A DNA stretch of 46,545 nucleotides from Thiobacillus sp. (GTDB taxonomy: Bacteria > Pseudomonadota > Gammaproteobacteria > Burkholderiales > Thiobacillaceae): positions 1 through 46,545 of the forward strand of contig JANJWS010000052.1 of the NCBI GenBank assembly GCA_024709425.1. The letters are read 5' to 3'. Of this stretch, positions 23,421-31,508 are shown one piece after another (position 1 is the first letter of the stretch; the number at the start of each line of letters is the position of its first letter). Made by a program: the position numbers and the translations under genes. The notes under the pieces were generated by a model. That model saw only the letters and a program-made list of their open reading frames with translations. It had not been told where the DNA came from and did no database searches.

Positions 23421-24380
23421 TCAAGCAGCAAGCCCGAAGCCGTCGATGGCGGCGATGGCGCGGGCCTGGTTGAGGTCGTCGGCATAGCCGGCGGCGTAAA
23501 GGCAGACGGCAAGCTGGTTGCGGATCGGCAGCGGCAGCGGCAACTGCCGTTCGAGTACGTCACGGATCCAGGCACCGCTTGCGCGCGCGTCGGGCGAGGG
23601 CAGGCCGGGCGTCGCCGACACGCCTGTCTGTGCGGCATAGGCGTGTTCCGCCGCGCCATCGCGCAGCAGTCGCATGGCGGGGCGTTGCAGGGGGTCGGCG
23701 AAGGCCTCGCCTTCGCATCCTGTCAGCAGCAACGCGTGCCCGCCCTGTGCTGCAAGCACTGGCTCCATTGCGCACATTGAAACGGCATCGGCTGCGGGCA
23801 CCACGCGGACCGCACCGCCCAGAGGATCGGCGAACAGCGCAAGCCGGGTGGCGAGCGTGTCCACCCCCAGTCGCGCGCGCAGCGCGAGGAGGCTCGCCAG
23901 ACCCGGATGCAGCAGTGCCGCCGGTGCGAAAGCCAGGCCCGTGGCGGACAGTTGCGTTGCTACCTGTGCGGCGGATGCGCACGGCATCACGCCCAGCTCA
24001 CGCAGCACGTAGGCGGCAGCCGTGCCGCCGCCCCCATCGAGCACGCCATGGATCAGTACTGGGATGTCAAAGTGACGCAGCAGCAACGCCAGCAGTGGCG
24101 TCAGGTGCGGCCGTGCGCGCACGCCGTGATAGGCAGGCAGCAGCACCGGGCGCAAAGGGCCCGGCGGCAGCGACCAGTGCGGCAGGCGAACTGCCAGCGC
24201 GGCGTGCAGGCCGAGCCAGCCCTCGATGCCGGGGTCGTGCTGGTGCAGCGCCATGACGAACGCGGCCGTTTCGAGCTCCGGTACGCCGTCGTCCAGCAGT
24301 GCCGCGCCGAGCCGGGATGCGTCGTCGAAGCCGAGGCCATTCCCGGCCTCGATCTGGCGGATCAGTGCAGCGTAACTCAC
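23421..24380 (-). CDS. ybiB: YbiB-like anthranilate phosphoribosyltransferase-family protein
   Basis: 319 aa from a GTG start (VSYAALIRQIEAGNG) backed by GGGGAG six bases upstream. The N-terminal helical domain and the glycine-rich GVLDGGGGTAAAYVLRELG segment place it in the TrpD/pyrimidine phosphorylase fold, but the TrpD GTGGD-type PRPP loop is altered. YbiB proteins bind DNA/RNA rather than acting in tryptophan synthesis. A genuine trpD is at 44526. It lies upstream of nirB on the same strand and has its own sigma-54-like promoter, so it may belong to the nitrogen regulon. Confidence 0.78.
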   Translation of the reverse strand: MSYAALIRQIEAGNGLGFDDASRLGAALLDDGVPELETAAFVMALHQHDPGIEGWLGLHAALAVRLPHWSLPPGPLRPVLLPAYHGVRARPHLTPLLALLLRHFDIPVLIHGVLDGGGGTAAAYVLRELGVMPCASAAQVATQLSATGLAFAPAALLHPGLASLLALRARLGVDTLATRLALFADPLGGAVRVVPAADAVSMCAMEPVLAAQGGHALLLTGCEGEAFADPLQRPAMRLLRDGAAEHAYAAQTGVSATPGLPSPDARASGAWIRDVLERQLPLPLPIRNQLAVCLYAAGYADDLNQARAIAAIDGFGLAA

Positions 24381-24427
24381 TCTTGCTCCCCGGGAACAGG
24401 CATGGCGGACTCCTCGTGCAGTCCCGC

Positions 24428-24443
24428 AGCAGGGTCCGTGCCA
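24428..24443 (-). promoter_or_regulatory. Candidate sigma-54 promoter upstream of the YbiB-like gene
   Basis: Minus-strand TGGCACGGACCCTGCT keeps the -24 GG and -12 GC with ten bases between; only the first T of TTGCT is changed to C. Predicted start lies about 35 bases before the GTG start codon. No clear NtrC dyad is seen above it. Confidence 0.6.
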
Positions 24444-24581
24444 GCACTGAAAACATCGCAAAGTCAGATGGTTGGCGAGTTGTCTCTGCGTGCAAGCCCG
24501 GCAGCGTGACCCGACGCAGTGCATCGGCAAGCAGGGTCGCCGCAAATTGGTGCGTCCCGAATGTGCGTGCGTGGTTTCCGG

Positions 24582-24610
24582 CTTGAAATGTCGCGAAGCG
24601 AACCTACATT
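24582..24610 (+). promoter_or_regulatory. Heat-shock (sigma-32) promoter of the hsp20 gene
   Basis: CTTGAAA (24582-24588), 14 bases, then CCTACATT (24603-24610) fits the sigma-32 consensus CTTGAAA / CCCCATnT with two mismatches in the -10. The 5' leader contains a short TCGTCG-N6-CGACGA hairpin (24618-24635). Confidence 0.75.
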
Positions 24611-24672
24611 GAGTGTGTCGTCGATGTTGCGACGAAATCCACAGTCTTCAGTGTCAGTGAAAGGAAATGATC

Positions 24673-25116
24673 ATGGCCAACATTTCGCGTTACGACCCCT
24701 TCAGTCTTGCCCGTCTCGACCCCTTTGGTGATCTGGATGACCTGTTCAAGGGCTTTTTCGTGCGTCCGGTGGCTTTCGAAGGGCAGCCGCAGATACAGAT
24801 CAAGATGGACGTGAAGGAGAACGAGGCAGCCTACACCGTTCACGCCGACATCCCCGGTGCAAAGAAAGAAGACATTCACGTCGACATCGAAGGCAATCGG
24901 GTGTCGATCAGCGCCGAGACCAAAACCGAGAAGGAAGAGAAGGAAGGTGACAAGGTGTTGCGCTCCGAACGCTATGTGGGCAAGGTCGCGCGCAGCTTCA
25001 CGCTGGCGCAGGACATCGACGAAGCCAAGGCGCAGGCGAAGTACACGGATGGCGTGCTGGAACTGACGCTGCCGAAGAAGGCGTCCGGCACGGCACGCAA
25101 GCTCGCCGTGCAATAG
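24673..25116 (+). CDS. Small heat-shock protein, Hsp20/alpha-crystallin family
   Basis: 147-aa ATP-independent holdase chaperone. The N-terminal MANISRYDPFSLARLDPFGDLDDLF is typical of proteobacterial class A Hsp20; the alpha-crystallin domain spans about 40-135 (YTVHADIPGAKKEDIHVDIEGNRVSI; DGVLELTLPKK). AAGGA seven bases before the second ATG at 24673 makes that the preferred start over the ATG at 24667. Preceded by a sigma-32-type promoter. Confidence 0.95.
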   Translation: MANISRYDPFSLARLDPFGDLDDLFKGFFVRPVAFEGQPQIQIKMDVKENEAAYTVHADIPGAKKEDIHVDIEGNRVSISAETKTEKEEKEGDKVLRSERYVGKVARSFTLAQDIDEAKAQAKYTDGVLELTLPKKASGTARKLAVQ

Positions 25117-25136
25117 GGTTTGACGTATTTGCGCCG

Positions 25137-25183
25137 GCGCGGTGCCGAGGGGGTGCCGCGCCATCTGGCCGGAGGCCAGGTGG
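25137..25183. terminator. Hairpins after hsp20
   Basis: GGCGCGG/CCGCGCC, then CCATCTGGCC-GGA-GGCCAGGTGG (25161-25183, one G-T pair). They follow the hsp20 stop by about 20-45 bases and could reduce read-through. No T-tract follows, so intrinsic termination is uncertain. Confidence 0.4.
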
Positions 25184-25273
25184 CGTCGGCGTGAAAATGC
25201 CTTGCATGGGACTTGCAAGCTTCCCGCGCAGGCTGAGAAACTGAGCACTTCGCCTATTCAACGTCAAGCTGCC

Positions 25274-25717
25274 ATGCCCCTGCGTTATCTGTCAGCCATA
25301 CTTTTCGCCACCGTGTTCCTCGCCGTTTCAGCCTGTGGCGACGAACGCGGACCCGCACTCGACGCGCCGCAGGCGCTTGCGCTCGCGCAAGATGGCAAGC
25401 TCGTCCTCATCGACATCCGCCGTCCCGAGGAGTGGCGCCAGACCGGCGTGGCGAGCGGCGCGCTGCGCATCAACATGGCGCATCCGCGTGGCGCTGCGGG
25501 GTTCGTTTCTCAGGTCGAGGCCGAGCTTGGCGGTGATCGTGACAAGCCCATCGGGCTGATCTGCCGCACCGGCAATCGCACCACCCGCATGCAGCAGGCA
25601 CTGCGCGAAGCGGGCTTCACCCAGGTCTACAACATTCGCGAAGGCATGGCCGGCAGCAGTGCCGGGCCGGGCTGGATCGCGCGCGGCCTGCCGGTCGAGC
25701 CGTGCCGCAACTGCTGA
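25274..25717 (+). CDS. Rhodanese-domain lipoprotein
   Basis: 147 aa. Lipoprotein signal MPLRYLSAILFATVFLAVSAC with the acylated Cys at the lipobox (VSAC). A single rhodanese domain follows: LVLIDIRRPEEW, then the active-site loop LICRTGNRTTRM containing the catalytic Cys, and a GFTQVYNIREGMAG ending. Likely a periplasmic sulfur-transfer or thiol protein. The stop codon directly abuts the stop of the convergent corA gene with no spacer. Confidence 0.88.
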   Translation: MPLRYLSAILFATVFLAVSACGDERGPALDAPQALALAQDGKLVLIDIRRPEEWRQTGVASGALRINMAHPRGAAGFVSQVEAELGGDRDKPIGLICRTGNRTTRMQQALREAGFTQVYNIREGMAGSSAGPGWIARGLPVEPCRNC

Positions 25718-26683
25718 TCAGATCCAGCCGCGCCGCTTGAGCCGCCGGTAGAGCACCATGACGGCGACTCCAGTAACGCCGAGCAGGAGCGGGTAGGCCC
25801 ACGGCCATTTCAGCTCCGGCATGAATTCGAAGTTCATGCCGTACAGGCTGAACACCACCGTCGGCAGGGCCAGCAGCGCGCCCCAGCCGGCGAGTTTCTG
25901 CACCGACTCGTTCTGCTTCAGCGACAGCGAGGCGAGATGGAACTGCATCGCGTCCGATGTGGCGATGCGCAGGCGGTCGATGGCCGCCGACACGCGCACC
26001 GCATGGTCGTGGATGTCGCGGTAGTAGGCGCGCAGCTCGCGCGTGCACAGGCTGGGGTGCAGACGGATCAGGTCCTGGGTGATGTCCTGCATCGGTTCGG
26101 CGACGTCGCGCAAGAGCGTGAGGTCGCGCTTCATCGCATAGAGTTTTTCCAGCGTGTCGCGACCGGTCTTCGCGCCACCCGTCAGCTGGCTTTCCAGCGA
26201 CTGGAAGCGATCCTGCATGCCGTCGATCACCGGGCGGAAGCGGTCGACGATGAGATCGAGCAAGAGATACAGCGCGTACGGCGTGCCTGCGGCGATGCCG
26301 GCGGGACGTCGCTGCAGGCGTTCGCTCACGCGCTGGAAGCCGCTGCCGCTGTCGTGGCGGATGGCGACGAGGTAATTGCCACCGACGAACAGGTGTGTCT
26401 CGCCCATTTCCATGCGCGATTGCCACAACTGGACGGTGCGTGCGGCGATGAACACGTGCTGGTCGTATTCCTCCAACTTGGGGCGCTGATGGGTCGAGAT
26501 CGCGTCCTCCAGTGCCAGTGCGTGCAGGCCGAGCTCTTCCCCCAGCCGCTCGATGGTCGCGACATCCGGCGACTTCAACTCGACCCAGATGAAGCGGTCC
26601 GGCTGGTCGACGTGGTCGCTGATGGCGTCAAAAGCGATCGCCTCGGGCTGTGGGCGGTCATCCCGGAAAAGCAGGCAGTCGAT
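25718..26683 (-). CDS. corA: CorA-family magnesium/cobalt transporter, probable AUC start
   Basis: Two-helix CorA channel: YGMNFE (residues 281-286) is the diagnostic GMN loop, followed by a second helix and the basic tail YRRLKRRGWI. Family-like sequence (IDCLLFRDDRPQPEAIAFDA then RFIWVELKSPD) continues upstream of the first ATG/GTG/TTG-type start (TTG at 26578) back to ATC at 26683-26681, where CGGGAG lies six bases upstream; no ATG or GTG occurs in frame between here and the preceding TGA. I therefore place the start at ATC (321 aa, normal length). A TTG start would give 286 aa lacking part of the N-terminal domain. It follows algC by 24 bases. Confidence 0.85.
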   Translation of the reverse strand: MDCLLFRDDRPQPEAIAFDAISDHVDQPDRFIWVELKSPDVATIERLGEELGLHALALEDAISTHQRPKLEEYDQHVFIAARTVQLWQSRMEMGETHLFVGGNYLVAIRHDSGSGFQRVSERLQRRPAGIAAGTPYALYLLLDLIVDRFRPVIDGMQDRFQSLESQLTGGAKTGRDTLEKLYAMKRDLTLLRDVAEPMQDITQDLIRLHPSLCTRELRAYYRDIHDHAVRVSAAIDRLRIATSDAMQFHLASLSLKQNESVQKLAGWGALLALPTVVFSLYGMNFEFMPELKWPWAYPLLLGVTGVAVMVLYRRLKRRGWI

Positions 26684-26707
26684 GTGGGGCTCCCGAAACA
26701 GGGCGCG

Positions 26708-28081
26708 TCAGAACGGCAGTGGGAGATTGGGTGCGGCCTGATGGATGACGCGGCGGAAGTCGGCCTGGATGCGTTCCAGTGCCTCCGCGTTGTCTGCCTC
26801 GAAGCGCAGCACGATCACCGGCGTGGTGTTCGACGGGCGCGCCAGGCCGAAGCCGTCGGCGTATTCCACGCGCAGGCCGTCGAGGGTGATGACCTCCTGC
26901 GCGGTGGGGAAGCTCGCCGTCTTCTGCAGCCGGTCCATCAGCGCGTAGTGCTCGCCTTCGGCCATCTTGATGTTGAGCTCGGGGGTGTTCACCGTGTCCG
27001 GCAGGCCGTGCAGCGTGGCGTCGATGTCCGACTGCCTCGACAGGTATTCGAGCAGGCGCGCACCCGCATAGAGGCCGTCGTCGAAACCGTACCAGCGTTC
27101 CTTGAAGAACACGTGGCCGGACATCTCGCCGGCAAGTAACGCGCCGGTCTCCTTCATCTTCGCCTTGATGAAACTGTGACCCGTTTTCCACAAGAGCGGG
27201 CGGCCGCCGCGTTCGCGGATCCAGCCGAACAGCTTGCGCGTCGACTTCACGTCGAAAATGATCTCGGCGCCGGGGTTGCGCGAGAGCACGTCGTCGGCGA
27301 ACAGCATCAGCTGGCGGTCGGGGAAGATGATGGTGCCGTCCTTGGTGACCACGCCGAGACGGTCGCCGTCGCCGTCGAAGGCCAGGCCGATCTCGGCATC
27401 GCTCGCCTTCACCCGCGCGATCAGGTCCTGCAGGTTCTTCGGTTGCGAGGGATCGGGATGATGGTTGGGGAAATTGCCGTCGACCTCGCAGAACAGCTCG
27501 TCGACCTGGCAGCCCATGTCGCGAAAGAGTTTCGGCGCGAAGGCTCCGGGCACCCCGTTGCCGCAATCGACTGCGATCTTCATCGGCCGTGCGAGCTTGA
27601 CGTCGGAGACGATGCGCGCGAGATATTCGCCGGCGATGTCGTAGGTGCGGTAGCCGCCGGCGCCGTCGGCAAGATCGCCCTTGACCAGCCGCTCGCGCAG
27701 TTTCTGGATGGCGTCGCCCGACAATGTCTCGCCGCCGAGCACCATTTTCAGGCCGTTGTAGTCGGGCGGGTTGTGGCTGCCGGTGACCATGACCGCGCTG
27801 TTCGTGCCGAGCTGGTAGGCGGCGAAATAAGTCATCGGCGTGGCGACCATGCCAAGGTCGACCACGCCGACACCGGCCTTGCGGATGCCGCGCGCCAGCG
27901 CCGCGGCGAGATCGGGGCCCGACAGGCGCCCGTCGCGGCCGATGCAGATTTCCTTCTGCCCGCGTGCGACGGCTTCCGAGCCGATGGCGTGGCCGATCGC
28001 CTCGACGATGGCCGGTGTGAAGGTCTTGCCGACGATGCCGCGGATGTCGTAGGCCTTGAAGATTTCACTGGGGTATTCCAC
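26708..28081 (-). CDS. algC: Phosphomannomutase/phosphoglucomutase (AlgC type)
   Basis: 457 aa from a GTG start (VEYPSEIFKAYDIRG) with GGGAG six bases upstream. Catalytic phosphoserine Ser102 in VTGSHNPPDYNG; metal loop DGDGDR (236-241); sugar loop GEMSGH; C-terminal phosphate-binding RPSNTTPVIVLRFE. Interconverts hexose 1- and 6-phosphates for LPS and exopolysaccharide precursors, which fits the adjacent pga operon. Same strand as pgaA but separated by 100 bases. Confidence 0.95.
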   Translation of the reverse strand: MEYPSEIFKAYDIRGIVGKTFTPAIVEAIGHAIGSEAVARGQKEICIGRDGRLSGPDLAAALARGIRKAGVGVVDLGMVATPMTYFAAYQLGTNSAVMVTGSHNPPDYNGLKMVLGGETLSGDAIQKLRERLVKGDLADGAGGYRTYDIAGEYLARIVSDVKLARPMKIAVDCGNGVPGAFAPKLFRDMGCQVDELFCEVDGNFPNHHPDPSQPKNLQDLIARVKASDAEIGLAFDGDGDRLGVVTKDGTIIFPDRQLMLFADDVLSRNPGAEIIFDVKSTRKLFGWIRERGGRPLLWKTGHSFIKAKMKETGALLAGEMSGHVFFKERWYGFDDGLYAGARLLEYLSRQSDIDATLHGLPDTVNTPELNIKMAEGEHYALMDRLQKTASFPTAQEVITLDGLRVEYADGFGLARPSNTTPVIVLRFEADNAEALERIQADFRRVIHQAAPNLPLPF

Positions 28082-28182
28082 AACACGCTCCCGTTTTGTC
28101 GATGTGCAGATTCTACCCGTGCGGGCCGAGGGGGGCATTACAGTGTGGAGTCCACCGGAGCGGTCGCCCGTTCCGGCGGCAA

Positions 28183-29847
28183 TCAATGGAACGCGATCAG
28201 GCTGGCGCCGAATGTGTTGCGGTTGTAGCCGCTGCCGGTGGCGAGGAAGGCGCCGCTGTCGCTGCCGCCTGCGTTCAGACGCAGCCGCAGCATGGGGGTG
28301 AGGTCGTGCGTTGCCGCCACTTCCCAGGCGTACAGCCCGCTGTCGTTACCCGGTGTTTCCCGCAGTTTGCCGAGCGCCAGACGCGCTTCCAGCAGCCAGC
28401 CTGCCATCTCGTATTCCGCACGCGCGAGGCCTTTCCATTCACGGTAGCGTGCCGGGTTGTAATAGCCGCGGTCGATTTCCGGTTCGGCGTCGTTGAAACC
28501 CATCGCTTCGGCACCGAGCACGAGGCGAGGCTGCGCGGGCCGTACGACGTGCTCGATGCGGCCGACCGCGCGGATGCGGCGGTTGTCATCATCGAAACGC
28601 AGCACCGCCAGGCCTGCCGTGGCACGCCAGCGCGGGGCGAACTGCCAGTCGGCACTAGCGGAGGCGGCGTCGAGCGTTACGTGTTCACCGAGTGCATCGA
28701 CGTTCTCGATCACTTCGTTGCCAGCCTCGAAATCGACGCGCCAGAGGTCGGCCGGCAGCCATTTCGCCTGTAGTTTCCAGACCCCCGTCTGCCAGCCGTC
28801 ATAGTCGCGCACGCCGACCGTGAGGGACGGCCACAGCAGGCCACGTGTGGGGCCGCCGAGGCGGCTGCCGGCGCGGATCAGCAGTTCGCGGCCAGACACG
28901 CGATCGCTGTATTGCTCAACCCGCGCAACGCGAGCGCTGACATCGACGCTGCGGCCCGCATCGAGGCGCCGCGTCCATCCCAGGCGCAGGGCCTGCACCT
29001 TGAGATCGTCGCTGTCGCGCGCGGCATCGTATTCGACGCGCAGCGGATGGGCGGTTTCCTGGGCGAGCCGGGCGCGCAGCGGTGCGGCATCCGTGTCCGC
29101 CGCATCACCGAGGGTTTGCGAGGCGAGGTCTTCCAGGCCGGCCCAGCGCAGCGCGGTCGCGCGTTCGAGCCGGGTTTGGCGGGCCAGCGCTGCATCGTCT
29201 GCCGTCGCCACGGCATAGGCCGTCACTGCATCGAGGTGGCGACCACTGTAGTTGAGCGATCGTGCGAGCCCGAGCCGTGCCTCGCTCGCATCGGGGTGCG
29301 CCGCCAGAATCGAGCGGTAGCGTGCTGCGGCCGCATCGTGGCGGTCCAGCCAGCGCAGCATGCGCGCGGCGCCGAGTTGCGCCTTGAGGTCGTTCGGGTC
29401 GGCGGCGAGGAGGTCGTAGGTGGCGAGCGCGTCGACCAGTTGCGCGTTGGCGGCCTGTGCCTCGGCGAGACCATGCAGTGCCTCGGCGCGCTGCGCCGGA
29501 CGCACGGCGGCAGCTTCGCGGAACAGGGAAATGGCTTCGTCGCTGCGGCCGCCCCAGGCGAGCTGCCAGGCGAGCGCGAGCACGATGTCGGGGCGCCGAA
29601 CCGGCGCCACGTCAATCGCGCTGCGGTACAGGCGCGCGGACTCGCCATGGCGGTCGGCCCAGGCGTTGACGCGCGCAGCCTCGATCAGCAGGTCGGCGTC
29701 GCCCGGGCGGCCGCTGAGCAGGCTGTCGTAGACGGCAATCGCTTCCGCGTAGCGCCCGCCATCGACTAGTCCGCGCGCGTCGTTCAGGCCCGCGCCGTGA
29801 GCAGCGCCCGCAGCCAGCGCGGCAAGCATGAGCGCGATGCGGATCAC
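28183..29847 (-). CDS. pgaA: PgaA-like outer-membrane exopolysaccharide porin with TPR domain
   Basis: 554 aa from a GTG start (VIRIALMLAALAAGAAHG, signal peptide) with GGAG upstream. Residues about 25-260 are TPR repeats (LLIEAARVNAWADRHGESARLY; ALAWQLAWGGRSDEAISLF); residues about 270-554 are beta-barrel strands ending NTFGASLIAFH. E. coli PgaA is about 800 aa; this version is shorter. Its start overlaps the glycosyltransferase stop by four bases (GTGA), fixing both the start choice and the operon. Exports PNAG-type polymer by inference from PgaC and PgaD. Confidence 0.8.
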   Translation of the reverse strand: MIRIALMLAALAAGAAHGAGLNDARGLVDGGRYAEAIAVYDSLLSGRPGDADLLIEAARVNAWADRHGESARLYRSAIDVAPVRRPDIVLALAWQLAWGGRSDEAISLFREAAAVRPAQRAEALHGLAEAQAANAQLVDALATYDLLAADPNDLKAQLGAARMLRWLDRHDAAAARYRSILAAHPDASEARLGLARSLNYSGRHLDAVTAYAVATADDAALARQTRLERATALRWAGLEDLASQTLGDAADTDAAPLRARLAQETAHPLRVEYDAARDSDDLKVQALRLGWTRRLDAGRSVDVSARVARVEQYSDRVSGRELLIRAGSRLGGPTRGLLWPSLTVGVRDYDGWQTGVWKLQAKWLPADLWRVDFEAGNEVIENVDALGEHVTLDAASASADWQFAPRWRATAGLAVLRFDDDNRRIRAVGRIEHVVRPAQPRLVLGAEAMGFNDAEPEIDRGYYNPARYREWKGLARAEYEMAGWLLEARLALGKLRETPGNDSGLYAWEVAATHDLTPMLRLRLNAGGSDSGAFLATGSGYNRNTFGASLIAFH

Positions 29848-31112
29848 GCCGTCTCTCCGCTGAAATCCTTGCGCTGGGTACGCCAGCGGATCGCCTGTCC
29901 GGAGGGTGAGCGCAGCAGCCACGGCAGTGAGACGAAATTGGTCCACGCCAGGATCATCCAGTACACGATCGGGTAATACACTGCATAGGGAAAATACTTC
30001 AGCGTTTCCGGGTCGTAACGGCGATCGAGCAGGGTGCCGGCAAACAGTTGCGCCAGCGCGAGCGTGGCGATGACCATACCCCACAGGTTGGGGATGGGAT
30101 GGGCCCCCACCGGCGGGTAGCCGGCGAGGTAGGACACCAGCCACAGGCTGGTGAGCACCACGAAACAGGCCGACCACAGGATCGACAGCGAGGACTCGAT
30201 AAAGATCGGCCACATACGGCGGTAGCGCCAGTGCAAGATGACGTCGCGGTGCTTGTGCAACACCTGCATCAGACCACGCGACCAGCGACGGCGCTGGTGA
30301 ATGAGCCCGGACAGCGTCGAGGGGACGGTCATCCAAACCAGCGCGCGCGGTTCGTAACGCACATCCCAGAAGCGCCGCTGCAACTTCCAGGTCAGCTCGA
30401 TGTCCTCGGTGGGCATTTCCGGTGAGAAACCGCCGGCATCGATCAGCGCAGACTTGCGGAACGCGGCGACCACGCCGGAGACCGTCATGATGCGCCCCCA
30501 GATGCGTTGCGAGCGGCGCAGCAGGCTGACGATGGAACTGAACTCGATCAACTGCAGTCGGGCGAGGAAGGTGTCGACGTTCTTCACCCGCGGGTTGCCC
30601 GTCACTGCCGCCACCCGAGCGTGCTCAAAGTGAGGCAGCATGTGATGGAGGATGTCGGGCACCGGCTCCGCATCGGCGTCCATGATGAGGACGATCTCCC
30701 CGTTCAGGCAGGGGAGGGCGTCGTTGAGCGCCATCGCCTTGCCTTCGTTCTGCCGCTTCGCGATCAGCCGCACCTCGCCGCGCGCGACGAAGGGTTCCAC
30801 CACCTGACGTGTCGCGTCGGTGGAGCCGTCGTCGACCACCACCACCTCATAGTCCGGATAGTCGATCGCGGTGGCCGCGGCCAGCGCCGCACCGATGACC
30901 CGTTCCTCGTTGTGCGCCGGGATCAGGACCGACACGCGCGGGCAATGGATGAGGGTGGGCGCGGGTTCGCATTTCTCCCAGCGGTTGCGGAAGAACAGCG
31001 ACGTGGTGATCCACATCAGGCTGGTGACGATCGGGTAGGCGGCGAAGAACGCCAGCGCCATCCAGTATGGCCAGCTGTGCTGGATCGTGGCGAGTACGTC
31101 GACGATGTTCAT
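29844..31112 (-). CDS. pgaC: Poly-beta-1,6-N-acetylglucosamine synthase PgaC
   Basis: 422-aa inner-membrane family 2 glycosyltransferase. N-terminal helix, then the GT-A domain with VSVLIPAHNEE, VVVDDGSTD, MDADAEP (DxD), PTEDIELTW (TED) and QRRRWSRG (QxxRW), then three or four C-terminal helices. The motifs are those of processive beta-glycan synthases; the PgaD neighbour points to PNAG rather than cellulose or hyaluronan. Overlaps pgaD and pgaA by four bases each. Confidence 0.9.
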   Translation of the reverse strand: MNIVDVLATIQHSWPYWMALAFFAAYPIVTSLMWITTSLFFRNRWEKCEPAPTLIHCPRVSVLIPAHNEERVIGAALAAATAIDYPDYEVVVVDDGSTDATRQVVEPFVARGEVRLIAKRQNEGKAMALNDALPCLNGEIVLIMDADAEPVPDILHHMLPHFEHARVAAVTGNPRVKNVDTFLARLQLIEFSSIVSLLRRSQRIWGRIMTVSGVVAAFRKSALIDAGGFSPEMPTEDIELTWKLQRRFWDVRYEPRALVWMTVPSTLSGLIHQRRRWSRGLMQVLHKHRDVILHWRYRRMWPIFIESSLSILWSACFVVLTSLWLVSYLAGYPPVGAHPIPNLWGMVIATLALAQLFAGTLLDRRYDPETLKYFPYAVYYPIVYWMILAWTNFVSLPWLLRSPSGQAIRWRTQRKDFSGETA

Positions 31113-31504
31113 GCAGCCTGCACGACGGGGTCCATGGGGCGGAAGCGCTTTGCCCCCGACGCACTGTCGATTTCAATGTGGGAAGCGTACCGCAAGCGAT
31201 CGAACTCGGCCTGCACCGGCCGGCCGGCCCAGTCGCGGACATAGGCAGTTTCCGCCTGCTGGACACGGCGGCGCGGTCCCTTCCGTGCGTAGATGCCGCG
31301 ATTGTGCAATACCCAGTAGAGCGTGCTTACCGGCAGCAGCACCAGCGTCCCGGCGAGCAGCCAGATGATGTTCGAGAGATCGTGCGGACCATCCGACAGC
31401 ACTTGCCACCAGAACACGGCGAACGTCAGCCAGCCAATCAGCACCAGCAGCACGTGCGTCGCAAGGTGAAGTGGCCCGTTCAGGGCCGGGCGCGGGACAG
31501 GCAT
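31109..31504 (-). CDS. pgaD: PgaD-like accessory protein of PNAG synthesis
   Basis: 131 aa. Two membrane helices (HVLLVLIGWLTFAVFWWQVL and IIWLLAGTLVLLPVSTLYWVL) followed by a basic cytoplasmic tail (HNRGIYARKGPRRRVQQAE), the PgaD layout. In E. coli PgaD binds PgaC and is stabilised by cyclic di-GMP. It starts four bases after the PEP-CTERM stop and overlaps pgaC, so it is first among the pga genes here rather than last. Confidence 0.8.
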   Translation of the reverse strand: MPVPRPALNGPLHLATHVLLVLIGWLTFAVFWWQVLSDGPHDLSNIIWLLAGTLVLLPVSTLYWVLHNRGIYARKGPRRRVQQAETAYVRDWAGRPVQAEFDRLRYASHIEIDSASGAKRFRPMDPVVQAA

Positions 31505-31508
31505 GTGC

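Noticed and set aside
23421-24380. A second trpD
   Set aside because: The PRPP loop differs from TrpD and the true trpD is at 44526; the YbiB-like assignment fits better.
25142-25273. Upstream ATG for the rhodanese gene
   Set aside because: It would add 44 residues in front of an obvious lipoprotein signal starting at 25274.
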